The position numbers were made by a program, and so were the translations under genes. Shown in pieces: positions 26,555-35,849 of a stretch of 64,000 nucleotides of DNA. Every line of letters starts with the position of its first letter. The first letter of the stretch is position 1. Origin of the DNA: Gemmatimonadota bacterium (GTDB lineage: Bacteria > Gemmatimonadota > Gemmatimonadetes > Gemmatimonadales > Gemmatimonadaceae); NCBI GenBank assembly GCA_016712265.1, contig JADJRJ010000027.1:496001-560000 (forward strand), in the 5' to 3' direction. The notes below the pieces were generated by a model. That model was given only the letters and a program-made list of their open reading frames with translations, was not told the DNA's origin and ran no database searches.

Positions 26555-28492
26555 GTGACGCAGCTCTCGCTGTCCGGGGTCGGCGTTCAATACGGCGCGA
26601 CGACCATCCTCTCAGGCGTCACCTGCACCATTGGGGCAGGGGAGCGCTGGGGGCTGATCGGGCGCAATGGGTCGGGGAAGACCTCCCTCTTCCGGTTGAT
26701 CACCGGCGCTCAGGCGCCGAGCGTTGGGTCGATCGCGCGGACCCCCGGGCTCCGGTACGCGGTGCTGGACCAGCATCGCGAGTTCCCAGGCGCGACCACG
26801 ATCTGGGAGGCGGTCGCCGAGGCGTTCCGCTCGCTGATTGACCTGGAGCTGGACCTCGCCCTGCAGGCCAACGCCCTGGCCGAGGCGGGCGCCCACGCCA
26901 CGAAGGCGCAGCTCGACCGGTACTCGCGCGACCTGGAGCGGTTCGAGCGCGACGGGGGATACACCTACACATCGACAGTAGACGCCGTCCTCGAAGGGTT
27001 GGGTTTCAGCGCGGCGGCCGCGCGCACGACACCGCTGGTGCACCTCAGTGGCGGTGAACGTGGCCGGGTGGCGCTGGCCCGTCAGCTGGCCATCCCCGCC
27101 GACGTGCTTCTCCTCGACGAACCGACGAACCACCTGGACCTCGAGACGACGGCCTGGCTGGAGGAGTTCCTGCGCACCTCACGCGAGACGCAGCTGATCA
27201 TCTCACACGACCGGGCCTTCCTCGATCGCGTGGTCGACCATGTGCTGCACCTGGAGGACCTCAGCGCCCAGGCGTACACCGGTGGTTATGCGGCGTTTGT
27301 CCAGCAACGCGGCGAGCGACGCCTGTCGCAGCAACGCGCATTCGACAAGCAGAGCAAGTCGATTGCGCGCGAGGAGGACTACATCCGGCGCAACATTGCC
27401 GGGCAGAACACCAAGCAGGCCCAAGGGCGACGCAAGCGCCTCTCCTGGCTCCCGCGCCTCACGCCACCCCCAGACGATGCGTCGGCCATGTCCGTGCGCT
27501 TCGAGCCCAGCGCCCGAGGCGGGGACCAGGTGGTGGCCTTCGAGCGCGCGAGCGTGTCGATCGGTGACCGCGTGCTGCTCAAGCCCTTCACCAACTGGGT
27601 GCGGCGCGGCGACGTAGTCGGCCTCATTGGTCCCAACGGGACGGGCAAGACGACGTTGCTGCGCACGATCGTTGGGGTGCGGCCGCCGACACACGGCGAG
27701 ATCCGCGTTGGTGGGGCGATCCAGCCGTCGATCTACACGCAGGACTTTGCCAACGTCCCGCGCGACCGCTCCATCTACGACGTGATCGGGGCGTTGCGTC
27801 CGATGTGGGAACGTGGCGCCATTCAGGGGCACCTCGGTCGCGTGCAGTTCTCCGGCGACGAGGTGAAGCGCTCGACGTCGTCGCTCTCGGGTGGTGAGCT
27901 GGCGCGGGTGGCACTCGCGATGATGATGCTCGACGGGGCCAACTTCCTGATCTTCGACGAGCCGACGAACCACCTGGACGTCGAGTCGATCGAGGAACTG
28001 GAAGACGCGATCGAGTCATATGAAGGCACTGTCCTCCTGGTTTCGCACGACCGGGAGTTGCTTCGCAAGCTCGTGACGCGGGTCTGGGAGCTGCGCGACG
28101 GCGAGATGCGGGTGTTTGATGGAGACTTCGTCGAGTGGGAGGACTTTCGCGCGCGGGAGCAGGCCACCGCTGCGAAGCGGGCGTCGGACGTGGCCGCTGC
28201 CGAGCGCGAACGCGAGAAGGACCAGGCTCGGCTCCGTGCGCGCGACGCGCAGAAGACGAAGTCCTCCGGTCGCGATGCCCGCCGCGACCTGGAACGTGCG
28301 GAGGCCCGGGCGGCCGAGCTGGACGCCGAAGTGGCTCGGCTGACCGCGCTGTTGGCCGATCCCGGGACGTACGAAGGCCCGGACGGACGGGCGCGGGCGG
28401 AGCAGCTGAACCGCGAACTCAAGGGCGCCACCGCGAAGCTCGCGGAGGCGATGACGGCCTGGGAAGCGGCGATGGAGGCCGCTGGGGGTTAA
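26555..28492 (+). CDS. ABC-F family ATPase
   Basis: A 645-residue soluble protein with two ABC domains and no membrane segments. Domain 1: GLIGRNGSGKTSLFRL, LSGGERGRVALARQL, LLLDEPTNHLDLE. Linker helices of the ABC-F class contain QQRAFDKQSKSIAREEDYIRR. Domain 2: GLIGPNGTGKTTLLR, LSGGELARVALAMMM, FLIFDEPTNHLDVE. A Lys/Arg/Glu-rich coiled-coil C-terminus (about residues 545-645) resembles the Uup-type extension. ABC-F proteins act on the ribosome to relieve stalling or protect from antibiotics. Which one this is cannot be decided. GTG 26555 (TQLSLSGVGVQYG) is the natural start. Confidence 0.93.
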   Translation: MTQLSLSGVGVQYGATTILSGVTCTIGAGERWGLIGRNGSGKTSLFRLITGAQAPSVGSIARTPGLRYAVLDQHREFPGATTIWEAVAEAFRSLIDLELDLALQANALAEAGAHATKAQLDRYSRDLERFERDGGYTYTSTVDAVLEGLGFSAAAARTTPLVHLSGGERGRVALARQLAIPADVLLLDEPTNHLDLETTAWLEEFLRTSRETQLIISHDRAFLDRVVDHVLHLEDLSAQAYTGGYAAFVQQRGERRLSQQRAFDKQSKSIAREEDYIRRNIAGQNTKQAQGRRKRLSWLPRLTPPPDDASAMSVRFEPSARGGDQVVAFERASVSIGDRVLLKPFTNWVRRGDVVGLIGPNGTGKTTLLRTIVGVRPPTHGEIRVGGAIQPSIYTQDFANVPRDRSIYDVIGALRPMWERGAIQGHLGRVQFSGDEVKRSTSSLSGGELARVALAMMMLDGANFLIFDEPTNHLDVESIEELEDAIESYEGTVLLVSHDRELLRKLVTRVWELRDGEMRVFDGDFVEWEDFRAREQATAAKRASDVAAAEREREKDQARLRARDAQKTKSSGRDARRDLERAEARAAELDAEVARLTALLADPGTYEGPDGRARAEQLNRELKGATAKLAEAMTAWEAAMEAAGG

Positions 28493-28541
28493 CAGCCCGG
28501 TTACTTTCCTGCACAGATGCGCAACCCGTCGAGGCTCGCCC

Positions 28542-29564
28542 ATTCCTCCTGAACTCCTCGCCTGGGGCGGGTTTATCGCCTTTGTCCTCGTCGTGCTGGC
28601 GGTGGACCTTGGCGTCCTCAACCGCAAGGCGCACGTTGTCTCGATCCGTGAGGCGCTGACCTTCACGGCCGGGCTGTTTGTCCTGGCCCTGGTGTTCGTT
28701 GGCGTGGTGTACGTGCTCTACGAGAACCACTACCTGGGACTCGGCTCGACGGTCGACAAGCTCGATGGGGTGGTGAACGACGGGCGGTTGGCTGCCGTGA
28801 AGTTCTTCACCGGGTACGTGATCGAGATCTCGCTGAGCGCGGACAACGTCTTCGTGATCGCGATGATCTTCCAGTACCTGCGCGTGCCGTCGCAGTACCA
28901 GCACCGGGTCTTGTTTTGGGGGATCCTGGGCGCATTGCTGATGCGCGGGACGATGATCCTGCTCGGCGCCACGCTCATCGCCCGCTACCACTGGATCCTC
29001 TACATCTTCGGTGCGTTCCTCGTCATCACGGCGTGGAAGATGTTGCGCTCAGGGGACGAAGGTGCGGAAAAGGTTGGGGATTCCCCGGTCATTGGCTGGG
29101 TACGGCGCTTCTTTCCCGTCACGCCAACCTACCACGAACAGCGCTTCTCGATCGTGCAGGAGGGGAAGCGAGTCCTGACCCCGCTGGCGGTGGCGCTCGT
29201 CCTCGTGGAGACGACGGACCTGATCTTCGCGGTGGACTCGATCCCGGCGATCTTCGCGATCACGACTGACCCGTTCCTGGTCTTCACGAGCAACGTCTTC
29301 GCGATATTGGGGCTGCGGTCGCTCTACTTCGCGTTGGCCGGGGCGATCGACAAGTTCACGTACCTCAAGGTCTCGCTCGCGGCGATCCTGGGGCTTGTCG
29401 GGATCAAGATGTTGGTGGCCGACCTGCTGAAGGAGTACATCGGGCCGAGCTTCAATTTCTATCTCCTCGGAGTCGTGGCCTTGATCCTGGCGGCGGGGGT
29501 CGTCGCGAGCATCGTGAAGCAGCGTCGCGGCGACACCGAGGAGCGGGGGCTGCCGGTCGATTAG
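28542..29564 (+). CDS. TerC family integral membrane protein
   Basis: About 340 residues with seven to nine hydrophobic segments. TerC signatures: EISLSADNVFVIAMIFQYLRVP and LVETTDLIFAVDSIPAIFAI, with conserved Asp residues in membrane segments thought to bind metal ions. The conserved first span PELLAWGGFIAFVLVVLAVDLG begins before the first canonical start (GTG 28593), which would cut it. The only upstream in-frame candidate is ATT at 28542, seven bases after GAGG. Family members are linked to manganese export and tellurium resistance. A bidirectional-looking hairpin follows between it and the convergent metalloprotease. Confidence 0.85.
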   Translation: MPPELLAWGGFIAFVLVVLAVDLGVLNRKAHVVSIREALTFTAGLFVLALVFVGVVYVLYENHYLGLGSTVDKLDGVVNDGRLAAVKFFTGYVIEISLSADNVFVIAMIFQYLRVPSQYQHRVLFWGILGALLMRGTMILLGATLIARYHWILYIFGAFLVITAWKMLRSGDEGAEKVGDSPVIGWVRRFFPVTPTYHEQRFSIVQEGKRVLTPLAVALVLVETTDLIFAVDSIPAIFAITTDPFLVFTSNVFAILGLRSLYFALAGAIDKFTYLKVSLAAILGLVGIKMLVADLLKEYIGPSFNFYLLGVVALILAAGVVASIVKQRRGDTEERGLPVD

Positions 29565-29600
29565 TTGACCGGCAGACGTTAGGCGATAGACGGCAGAAGA
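29565..29600. repeat. GGCAGACG intergenic repeat
   Basis: CCGGCAGACGTTAGGC and GATAGACGGCAGAAG form two degenerate copies of the GACGGCAG word between two convergent gene ends. The first also contains the octamer CGTTAGGC (29577-29584). Confidence 0.5.
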
Positions 29601-29612
29601 TTCTTTTCTGCC
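29592..29612 (-). terminator. Hairpin between convergent terC and metalloprotease
   Basis: Arms GGCAGAA (29592-29598) and TTCTGCC (29606-29612) pair perfectly around GATTCTT, with outer GATAG/CTATC extending the stem across a 2-nt bulge. It can terminate from either side, although no long T-tract follows. Confidence 0.5.
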
Positions 29613-32099
29613 CTATCTCCTGCGCTCGAGGACGTCGGTCACACGATCGGCGAGGTCCTGCCAGTGGGCGCGATTCACGCCGGTGGCTGTGGTGGCGAGG
29701 CGACGCGCATCAGCCTGGATGGAGCGCATCTGCGCCCGGGCTAGCGGCGCGATGTCGGCGCGACGGGTGTTCACTGGCGCTGGGAGCGTGAAGCCCGGCG
29801 GCGCTCCGGCGGGGACGTTTACGGGGGTCGGTGGCGCGAGCAGCGCCTCAAGTCGCTCCAGGTACACGCGATGGAGCACGCGTCGATTGGCGTCGAGCGT
29901 GCCACCGAACACCGAGCGACGCAGGTCGTCCATGTAGGTCGCCAGCGGATACGCGTTGGCGGGATCCATCGCTTCGGCATCGCCGAGGCGCGCGAGCCGC
30001 CGGGCGTCGAACAGCTGGGTGAGGATCCCGGCTTGCCGGTTGCTTAACGAGAGTGCCCCCGCCGGGAGGCCAAGGCGTTGGAGGATCCCGGGGTTGGCGA
30101 GCCAGGTGGGCGTCACGAACGCCTGGCTGGCCAGGAACTGCAGGGCGGTGCGCTGGCGTGCCATCGGCACGACCTGGTACACCGGCCCGGACTGCTCGGC
30201 GGTCTTGAGCTCGATGCGCATCCCGCCCACCCAGTTCACGACGTGGCCCATGTACTGGCTCCACATCCCTAACGTTTCGGTGTAGATCTCGTTCAACTCG
30301 GTGAAGTCCTCGCCTGGTGTTGTGGTCCATGCGACGAGGTTGGGGACGACCTTCTTGAGGTTCTCGACGGCAAACCCGGACGCGCGCACGGCATCGTCGC
30401 CGAGGTCCTCGGTCTGGGCGCGGGGGTCGATTCCGACCATCTGCTGCGGCAGGTAGCGGTAGGGCATCGGCCCGGTCTGTTCCGTGTACCACCGATTCAG
30501 GATCGGGCGTTCATCCTCCGCGGTGCGCGCGGTGGGAATCGCGCGGTATCCCCAGTTGATGATGAAGTCGTCGAAGGGGCCAAGGCGGCGAACGAAGTCT
30601 TTCGGTGCGAGCCCGTCACCGGGCTGGGCCACGTAGTTCTGCCGCGCGTAGTCCATGATCGTTGCGGACACGCCGTAGCGGCTGGTGAAGGTCACCTTGC
30701 GCAACGAATCCACGGGGAACGACGCACTGGCGATCATGTTGTGTGGGAGGCCGAGGGCGTGGCCGACCTCGTGCGTGATCACCTGCCGCATCGTCTCGCC
30801 CATGAGGTCTTCCGGGATGTCGAGGGTGCGTGCCGCGGGATTGGCGGCGCCGGTCTCGATCATCAAGCGGTTGCGATACGACCGCATGTGGTTGTGGTAC
30901 CAGGTGATGTCACTCTCGATGATTTCGCCGGAACGCGGGTCCGAGGTGCTGGGGCCCACCGCGTTGCGCACCGTGGAGGCGGCCCAGCGCACGACCGAGT
31001 AGCGAATGTCTTCCGGGTCCCACTCCGGGTCCTGCGCAGGTGTTGGTGCATCGCGCGCGATGATCGCGTTCTTGAAGCCCGCCTTCTCGAAGGCCTTCTG
31101 CCAGTCTTCCACGCCACGCCGCATGAAGGGGCGCCACTTGGCCGGGGTCGCCGGGTCCAGGTAGTAGATGATCGGCTTGACCGGCTCGACGAGTTCACCG
31201 CGCGCGTAGGCCGCCGGGTCTTTCGGCTCGAGGCGCCAGCGACGGATGAAGGTCTGCGTGGCGGCCTTCTGTTCATCGAGCCCGTAGTTCACGCGTCCCA
31301 CGGTGAAGAACCCGATGCGTTCATCGGCGTAGCGCGGCCGCATGGGCTCGCGCGGCAGCAACACGAGCGACTGGCGCATCTCGACCGAGAGAGTCGCCGC
31401 ATTGCGGTCCGACGGTGGCTCGCCGGCGTCGAAGGTCTGCGTGTGCCGCACCTCAACGTTGAGTGGGAAGGAGCGCACGGTGTTGATGTAGCTCCGCGCG
31501 GGATCGAGGCGGCGGACCTGGTACGTGCGTCGCTGGGCTGCATTCAGGGCGCTCAGGGCCGGCGTATCGCCGCCAAAGAATTCGGTCACGTCCAGCACGG
31601 CTCCATTGGAGTCGCGCGTGAAGGCCTGGATCGGGAACGAGGCGAGGATGGGGCCGAGGTTGTTGCTCGCCACGGAGATCGCGATGGGCAACGAGTCGTC
31701 CGCCACTGCCCCGAACCCAATGGCCCGCAGCATGATGCGCTCGCCGTTCTTCTCCCAGCGTACCACCCGCTCGGCGATCGACGTTCCCGCCGAGGTGAAG
31801 CCCGCGAAGTTGGACGGGACGGCAGCCACGCGACTGACCATGAGGAAGTCGCGCCGCAGCAGCGAGTCCGGGACCTCAAAGAACCAGCGGTCCTCCACGC
31901 GATGCACCGTGATGGCCCCGGCATCGGTGACGGCGCGGTCGGTGATGACCTGCGCGTAGGGGCGGGGGCCGCGGCGTGGTGGCTGTTGGGCCTGGGCTCC
32001 GGCCGCAGGGGGCTGTGCGCCTCCGGGAGGGGGCGTCTGGGCGGCGACCGCAGTTGAGGCGAGGGTCGCGAGCAGGGAGGAACGAACGAAACGCAGCAT
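29613..32099 (-). CDS. Secreted zinc-dependent metalloprotease (DUF5117 type)
   Basis: An 828-residue protein with a signal peptide (LLATLASTAVAAQ) followed by a Pro/Gln-rich linker. The zinc site is THEVGHALGLPHN, an extended HExxHxxGxxH motif as in metzincins, in the second half. The preceding N-terminal domains (RAVTDAGAITVHRVEDRWFFEVP; DFLMVSRVAAVP) match the DUF5118/DUF5117 arrangement common in Gemmatimonadota and Bacteroidota. Start ATG 32099; an upstream in-frame start would spoil the signal. It acts outside the cytoplasm, with unknown substrate. Confidence 0.9.
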   Translation of the reverse strand: MLRFVRSSLLATLASTAVAAQTPPPGGAQPPAAGAQAQQPPRRGPRPYAQVITDRAVTDAGAITVHRVEDRWFFEVPDSLLRRDFLMVSRVAAVPSNFAGFTSAGTSIAERVVRWEKNGERIMLRAIGFGAVADDSLPIAISVASNNLGPILASFPIQAFTRDSNGAVLDVTEFFGGDTPALSALNAAQRRTYQVRRLDPARSYINTVRSFPLNVEVRHTQTFDAGEPPSDRNAATLSVEMRQSLVLLPREPMRPRYADERIGFFTVGRVNYGLDEQKAATQTFIRRWRLEPKDPAAYARGELVEPVKPIIYYLDPATPAKWRPFMRRGVEDWQKAFEKAGFKNAIIARDAPTPAQDPEWDPEDIRYSVVRWAASTVRNAVGPSTSDPRSGEIIESDITWYHNHMRSYRNRLMIETGAANPAARTLDIPEDLMGETMRQVITHEVGHALGLPHNMIASASFPVDSLRKVTFTSRYGVSATIMDYARQNYVAQPGDGLAPKDFVRRLGPFDDFIINWGYRAIPTARTAEDERPILNRWYTEQTGPMPYRYLPQQMVGIDPRAQTEDLGDDAVRASGFAVENLKKVVPNLVAWTTTPGEDFTELNEIYTETLGMWSQYMGHVVNWVGGMRIELKTAEQSGPVYQVVPMARQRTALQFLASQAFVTPTWLANPGILQRLGLPAGALSLSNRQAGILTQLFDARRLARLGDAEAMDPANAYPLATYMDDLRRSVFGGTLDANRRVLHRVYLERLEALLAPPTPVNVPAGAPPGFTLPAPVNTRRADIAPLARAQMRSIQADARRLATTATGVNRAHWQDLADRVTDVLERRR

Positions 32100-32214
32100 G
32101 GGCGGCGGAGTGGGCAAGCCGCAAAGATGCCACGCCGCACACAAGGAGTGAACGACAGCTGGACCGAATGTTCGCGAGCCCTACACGCGAGGTCCTGGAA
32201 AGGGCCCGGTGGAG

Positions 32215-34344
32215 CTAAGCCGACGGACCCAGGGGAGCAGGATCGACGAACCGATCCAGGACGTTGCGCAGTACCCGGGAGATGCCCGGGTCGTCGAGGG
32301 CACCGACAAACGCCATGGATCCCACCGAGAAAACGGCGCCGCCCCCCTCAGTCGGTGTGAGCGTCAGGTCGGATCGTACCTTCGGGTCTGCCGTCGGAGG
32401 TTCGTGCGACAGCAACTCCTCCAGTGTGCGCAGGGTGGCTCCGTCGTGCAGTCCCTGCGATGTGGCGACCACCACGGCGTCCGGAGAGGACCCGAGTCGT
32501 CGGTCGTACCGGTCGATCTCTTGTCCTGCGGCGCCGCCACCGAACTTGCCGCTGGCGCCAAGGAATTCCTCGTCCACCCCGTTGAGGACGAACCCCGCCC
32601 AGCTCTCGCGGGCGCCTGGCACCACCCGATACGGTGCCGATCGCTCAAACCCCTGGCCGGCAAAGCCGACGCCAACCAGCCGCTGCGGGGGCCGTCCCAA
32701 CCGGCGCCACAACCCGCCCGGATCGCCGTCGAGTTGATGGTGTGACTCCCCCGGCTCGGCGATCCACGGGCGCGTGCCGCCCTCAGCGCGACGGCACTCG
32801 ATCACCCCTGGCAGGTCACGATGGCTGCTGATGCGCCAGTAGAAGCCGTTGCCGCCGGTATAGACCAAGCGCCCTCCCCCATGCAGCCACGACTCGAGGG
32901 CATCGAGCATCGGGCCCGACCAGTATTCCGGGTGATTCCCGGTCACGATCACCCGGTGAGGAGCGAGTGCGGCGACGCCATCGACGTCGATGTCCTCGTC
33001 GGTGAGCACGTCATACGAGTACGCGCGCTGGCGCATCCAGCCGGTGAGCAAGCGGTCCGCCTCGAATCCCCAGGGCCGCACGCCAGGCCGGATCGTCAGG
33101 ATCGGCCGATGCCGGGACACCAGGGAGACGCCGGACTTGTCGGGATGGCGACTGTAGAGGGACCCCCCGAGATCGGGTCGCACACGCCGCAAGTGTTCGG
33201 CCGGATGATCTGCGCCCCAGTACGCCGGGCCGAGCATGGCATCCGGGGCGTTGCCGTAGGCAAGGTATGTGTAGGTTGGCGCGAGGTAGGCCAGGGGGCG
33301 CGCCGCGGCGGGGGAGTGCGCACGGACCCAGCACGGCACAACGTCATGATCGGGTGACCCGTCGACGCGGACCCGCACGCCGTACACGCCGGAGGGCAGG
33401 GTGGCCGGGAGGTCGAGGCGTGCCGTCTGGGGCCACGCCGCGTCGAGCAGGTCATCCGAGTGAAAGTGAATTGCTGCGAATCGTTGGGGTTCGCGCGCCG
33501 GGTCCAGGAGCCCGGGACGCCAGTAGGCCCCCGGCACCAGGCGCGTTGGTCCCTGCCGGGTGCGTCCATGGCAGGCGTGTGGGCCCCGATCCACGAGGCG
33601 ATCCGTCGCCACTTCTGTGGAGAAATCCCAGGCCGCGACCAGCGCCCGTCCCGACGCGTGCCGCCCGGGACCCGCTCGCAGCACCTGGATCTCGGATTCC
33701 TCCAGGATCGCGGCGTGCACGGCGGGAGCCTCGAGGGACCCGTTGAAGTGGGCGTGTGCCCTCCCGTCCGCATCCGGTGCTGCGGCGAGCCACACGTTGA
33801 GCGGTCCATCCGTCCGCCAGCTCAATGATGTGGACGTTTCTACTGTCGCGGCGGCCGATCGGAGCGGAAAACACTGGAGCAGCGCCTCGCCCGGCGAGAG
33901 GCTGAGCGCGACCACCGACCAGGTGCTCGCCGGCAGCGGCACTTCGGCCAACGTCGTGGCATCCCCGTGCTGCAGGTGCAGCTGACCGGTGCCGCTCCAC
34001 CACAATCGCACCAGGGTTCCCTGTGGGCCAACCAACGCGGCCACCACGCCCGGGTGGAGAACCGTGGGACGCACAATCAGCGATATCGTGAGCGACTCCG
34101 CGCGCAGCTCTCCCGGGAGCGGCAGGATGGCATGCGACCCGATCGGGGTGTGCTGCGGCCCAACCGTCACGTGCCCCAGGTCGGGAGTGAAGACCGCCGG
34201 GGCATGCGCGACATCTATGGTGTGCCCGCCGAGGTCCACCAGGTCCACGACGGCCCGCCGTGCGTCGCGACATGAGAGATGCAGGCCAAGCGACTCGCCG
34301 GCGCGGACACTCCACCGATCGAGGTACCCCAGGAGCTCAATCAT
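32215..34344 (-). CDS. N,N-dimethylformamidase large-subunit-like protein
   Basis: A 709-residue protein resembling the DMFase beta subunit (DmfA2). It has an N-terminal concanavalin-like/LamG region (about residues 60-240) and a C-terminal domain with LAYLAPTYTYLAYGN, SYDVLTDEDID, VIVTGNHPEYWSGPML and YTGGNGFYW. The motifs around Tyr, His and Glu resemble those that bind the mononuclear iron of characterised DMFase. No small subunit gene is adjacent. It would hydrolyse an amide, possibly not DMF. ATG 34344 overlaps the ligase stop by 8 bp; it is the last gene of the operon. Confidence 0.78.
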   Translation of the reverse strand: MIELLGYLDRWSVRAGESLGLHLSCRDARRAVVDLVDLGGHTIDVAHAPAVFTPDLGHVTVGPQHTPIGSHAILPLPGELRAESLTISLIVRPTVLHPGVVAALVGPQGTLVRLWWSGTGQLHLQHGDATTLAEVPLPASTWSVVALSLSPGEALLQCFPLRSAAATVETSTSLSWRTDGPLNVWLAAAPDADGRAHAHFNGSLEAPAVHAAILEESEIQVLRAGPGRHASGRALVAAWDFSTEVATDRLVDRGPHACHGRTRQGPTRLVPGAYWRPGLLDPAREPQRFAAIHFHSDDLLDAAWPQTARLDLPATLPSGVYGVRVRVDGSPDHDVVPCWVRAHSPAAARPLAYLAPTYTYLAYGNAPDAMLGPAYWGADHPAEHLRRVRPDLGGSLYSRHPDKSGVSLVSRHRPILTIRPGVRPWGFEADRLLTGWMRQRAYSYDVLTDEDIDVDGVAALAPHRVIVTGNHPEYWSGPMLDALESWLHGGGRLVYTGGNGFYWRISSHRDLPGVIECRRAEGGTRPWIAEPGESHHQLDGDPGGLWRRLGRPPQRLVGVGFAGQGFERSAPYRVVPGARESWAGFVLNGVDEEFLGASGKFGGGAAGQEIDRYDRRLGSSPDAVVVATSQGLHDGATLRTLEELLSHEPPTADPKVRSDLTLTPTEGGGAVFSVGSMAFVGALDDPGISRVLRNVLDRFVDPAPLGPSA

Positions 34345-35842
34345 TGGATCCTCCGGCTGCACGCGCGGTGAGCAAGCGCTTGTCGACCTTGCCAACCCCC
34401 AACATGGGCATTGCATCCAGGACCACGATCCGGCGCGGCACCTTGTAGTGCGCGAGTCGCTCTCGGCACCACGCCACGAGATCCCCTGCGGTCGGTGCCT
34501 GGTCCGCGCGAAGCGTCACAAAGGCCACGATCGCTTCCCCGTGCTCAGGTTCGGCGGTGCCCACCACGGCGGCCGCGCTGACCTGCGCATGGGTGGCCAG
34601 GACTTCCTCGACTTCACCCGGCATCACCTTGTACCCCCGCGTATTGATGATCTCCTTCAGGCGACCACTCAGCTGGATGGTGCCATCCGGCCGGCGCACG
34701 GCGAGGTCCCCGGAGCGGAGCCATCCATCGCTGGTGAACGCCGCGCGTGTGGCGTCCGGGTCGTGGAGGTATCCGTCAAAGACCTGGGCGCCGCGCACCT
34801 GCAATTCGCCCTCGTCGCCATGGCCTGGCGCGCCGCTGACCGGACCAAGCCGCAGCTCAACGTCCGCGTGTGGGCGCCCGATCGTCGCGGCGGTGGTGGA
34901 GGCATCGTCTTCCGGGTGGGTGAAGCAGGCCGACCCGCTCATTTCCGTCTGGCCATACATGCCCTGCACATACACGCCCAGGGCGTCGAACTCATCCAGG
35001 ACGGCGCGCGGCAGGGGCGCTCCACCTGACAGCACGTGCACGAGCCGTCCGCGGGCCGCCTCGGCAAACTCTGGTGCGTCGAGGCAGCGACGGAGCAGGA
35101 GTGGCACGGCCGGCAACCGCACGTGCGAGACGTCGTGCAGGAGGTCGATGATCGCGGCCGGTGTGAACGACGGGACAAAGATGATCGACTGTTCGTCCCA
35201 CCAACTCGCCGTGGTCACGTTCACGAGGCCGCCAATGTGGTTCGACGGCAAGGCATTGACGGTAAATCGGGAGCCGTGATGGGTCGCTCGCGCCTGGCTC
35301 GCGGAGGCCGAAGCCACGGCCCGGTGCGAGATGAGCGCCCCCTTGGGGTGGCCCGTCGATCCCGTGGTGAAGACGAGCAACGCGGGGAAGGTGGCCGTCG
35401 GGGCGGGGAGCGACGCGGCCGCATCGGTCCCCGCCACGAGTTCTCCAAAAGTGCGCAGCTGATCCGGGGCCAGGCCGTACGTCGCCGGCAGCATGTCGTC
35501 CTGGGGTGCCAGCGCGGGACACGCCACCAGGCGTGGCCGCGCCCGCTCGACGATCTCCCCGACCTCGCGTGGCGTGTAGCGCGGGTTGATCCCCAGGTAA
35601 GTGGCATCCACGCGCCAGGATCCCAAAAGGACCGCAGCAAACTCCAGGGAAGGGGGCCCCCACCACGCCACCCGATCCCCCGGCTGAACACCCGCCGCGA
35701 CGAGGCCCGTGGCGACGCGGGTGGCGCGGTCCAGCAGGGCCTGCACACTCCAGCGATCTGCTCCCTCCCGGGCCGCTTCGGCCCCGGGGGTGCGCGCGCA
35801 CCACGCCGCCAATCGCTCGAGGAGGGTCGCGGTCCCCATCAT
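34337..35842 (-). CDS. AMP-forming acyl-CoA ligase/synthetase
   Basis: A 501-residue ANL-superfamily enzyme. Phosphate loop LVFTTGSTGHPKGALISHRA, aromatic-acyl region LPSNHIGGLVN, YGQTEMSGSACF, the hinge SGDLAVRRPDGTIQLSGRLKEII and the C-terminal catalytic Lys in GVGKVDKR. It activates a carboxylic acid to the adenylate and then the CoA thioester. With the MaoC-like hydratase and the amidohydrolase-like protein in the same operon it could process the acid released by amide hydrolysis. Its stop overlaps the start of the DMFase-like gene; 7 bp separate it from tetR. Confidence 0.9.
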   Translation of the reverse strand: MMGTATLLERLAAWCARTPGAEAAREGADRWSVQALLDRATRVATGLVAAGVQPGDRVAWWGPPSLEFAAVLLGSWRVDATYLGINPRYTPREVGEIVERARPRLVACPALAPQDDMLPATYGLAPDQLRTFGELVAGTDAAASLPAPTATFPALLVFTTGSTGHPKGALISHRAVASASASQARATHHGSRFTVNALPSNHIGGLVNVTTASWWDEQSIIFVPSFTPAAIIDLLHDVSHVRLPAVPLLLRRCLDAPEFAEAARGRLVHVLSGGAPLPRAVLDEFDALGVYVQGMYGQTEMSGSACFTHPEDDASTTAATIGRPHADVELRLGPVSGAPGHGDEGELQVRGAQVFDGYLHDPDATRAAFTSDGWLRSGDLAVRRPDGTIQLSGRLKEIINTRGYKVMPGEVEEVLATHAQVSAAAVVGTAEPEHGEAIVAFVTLRADQAPTAGDLVAWCRERLAHYKVPRRIVVLDAMPMLGVGKVDKRLLTARAAGGSND

Positions 35843-35849
35843 CCCGGTC

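Noticed and set aside
30741..32057. Plus-strand frame of about 438 codons opposite the metalloprotease
   Set aside because: His/Arg-rich shadow of a gene with a clear HExxHxxGxxH site.
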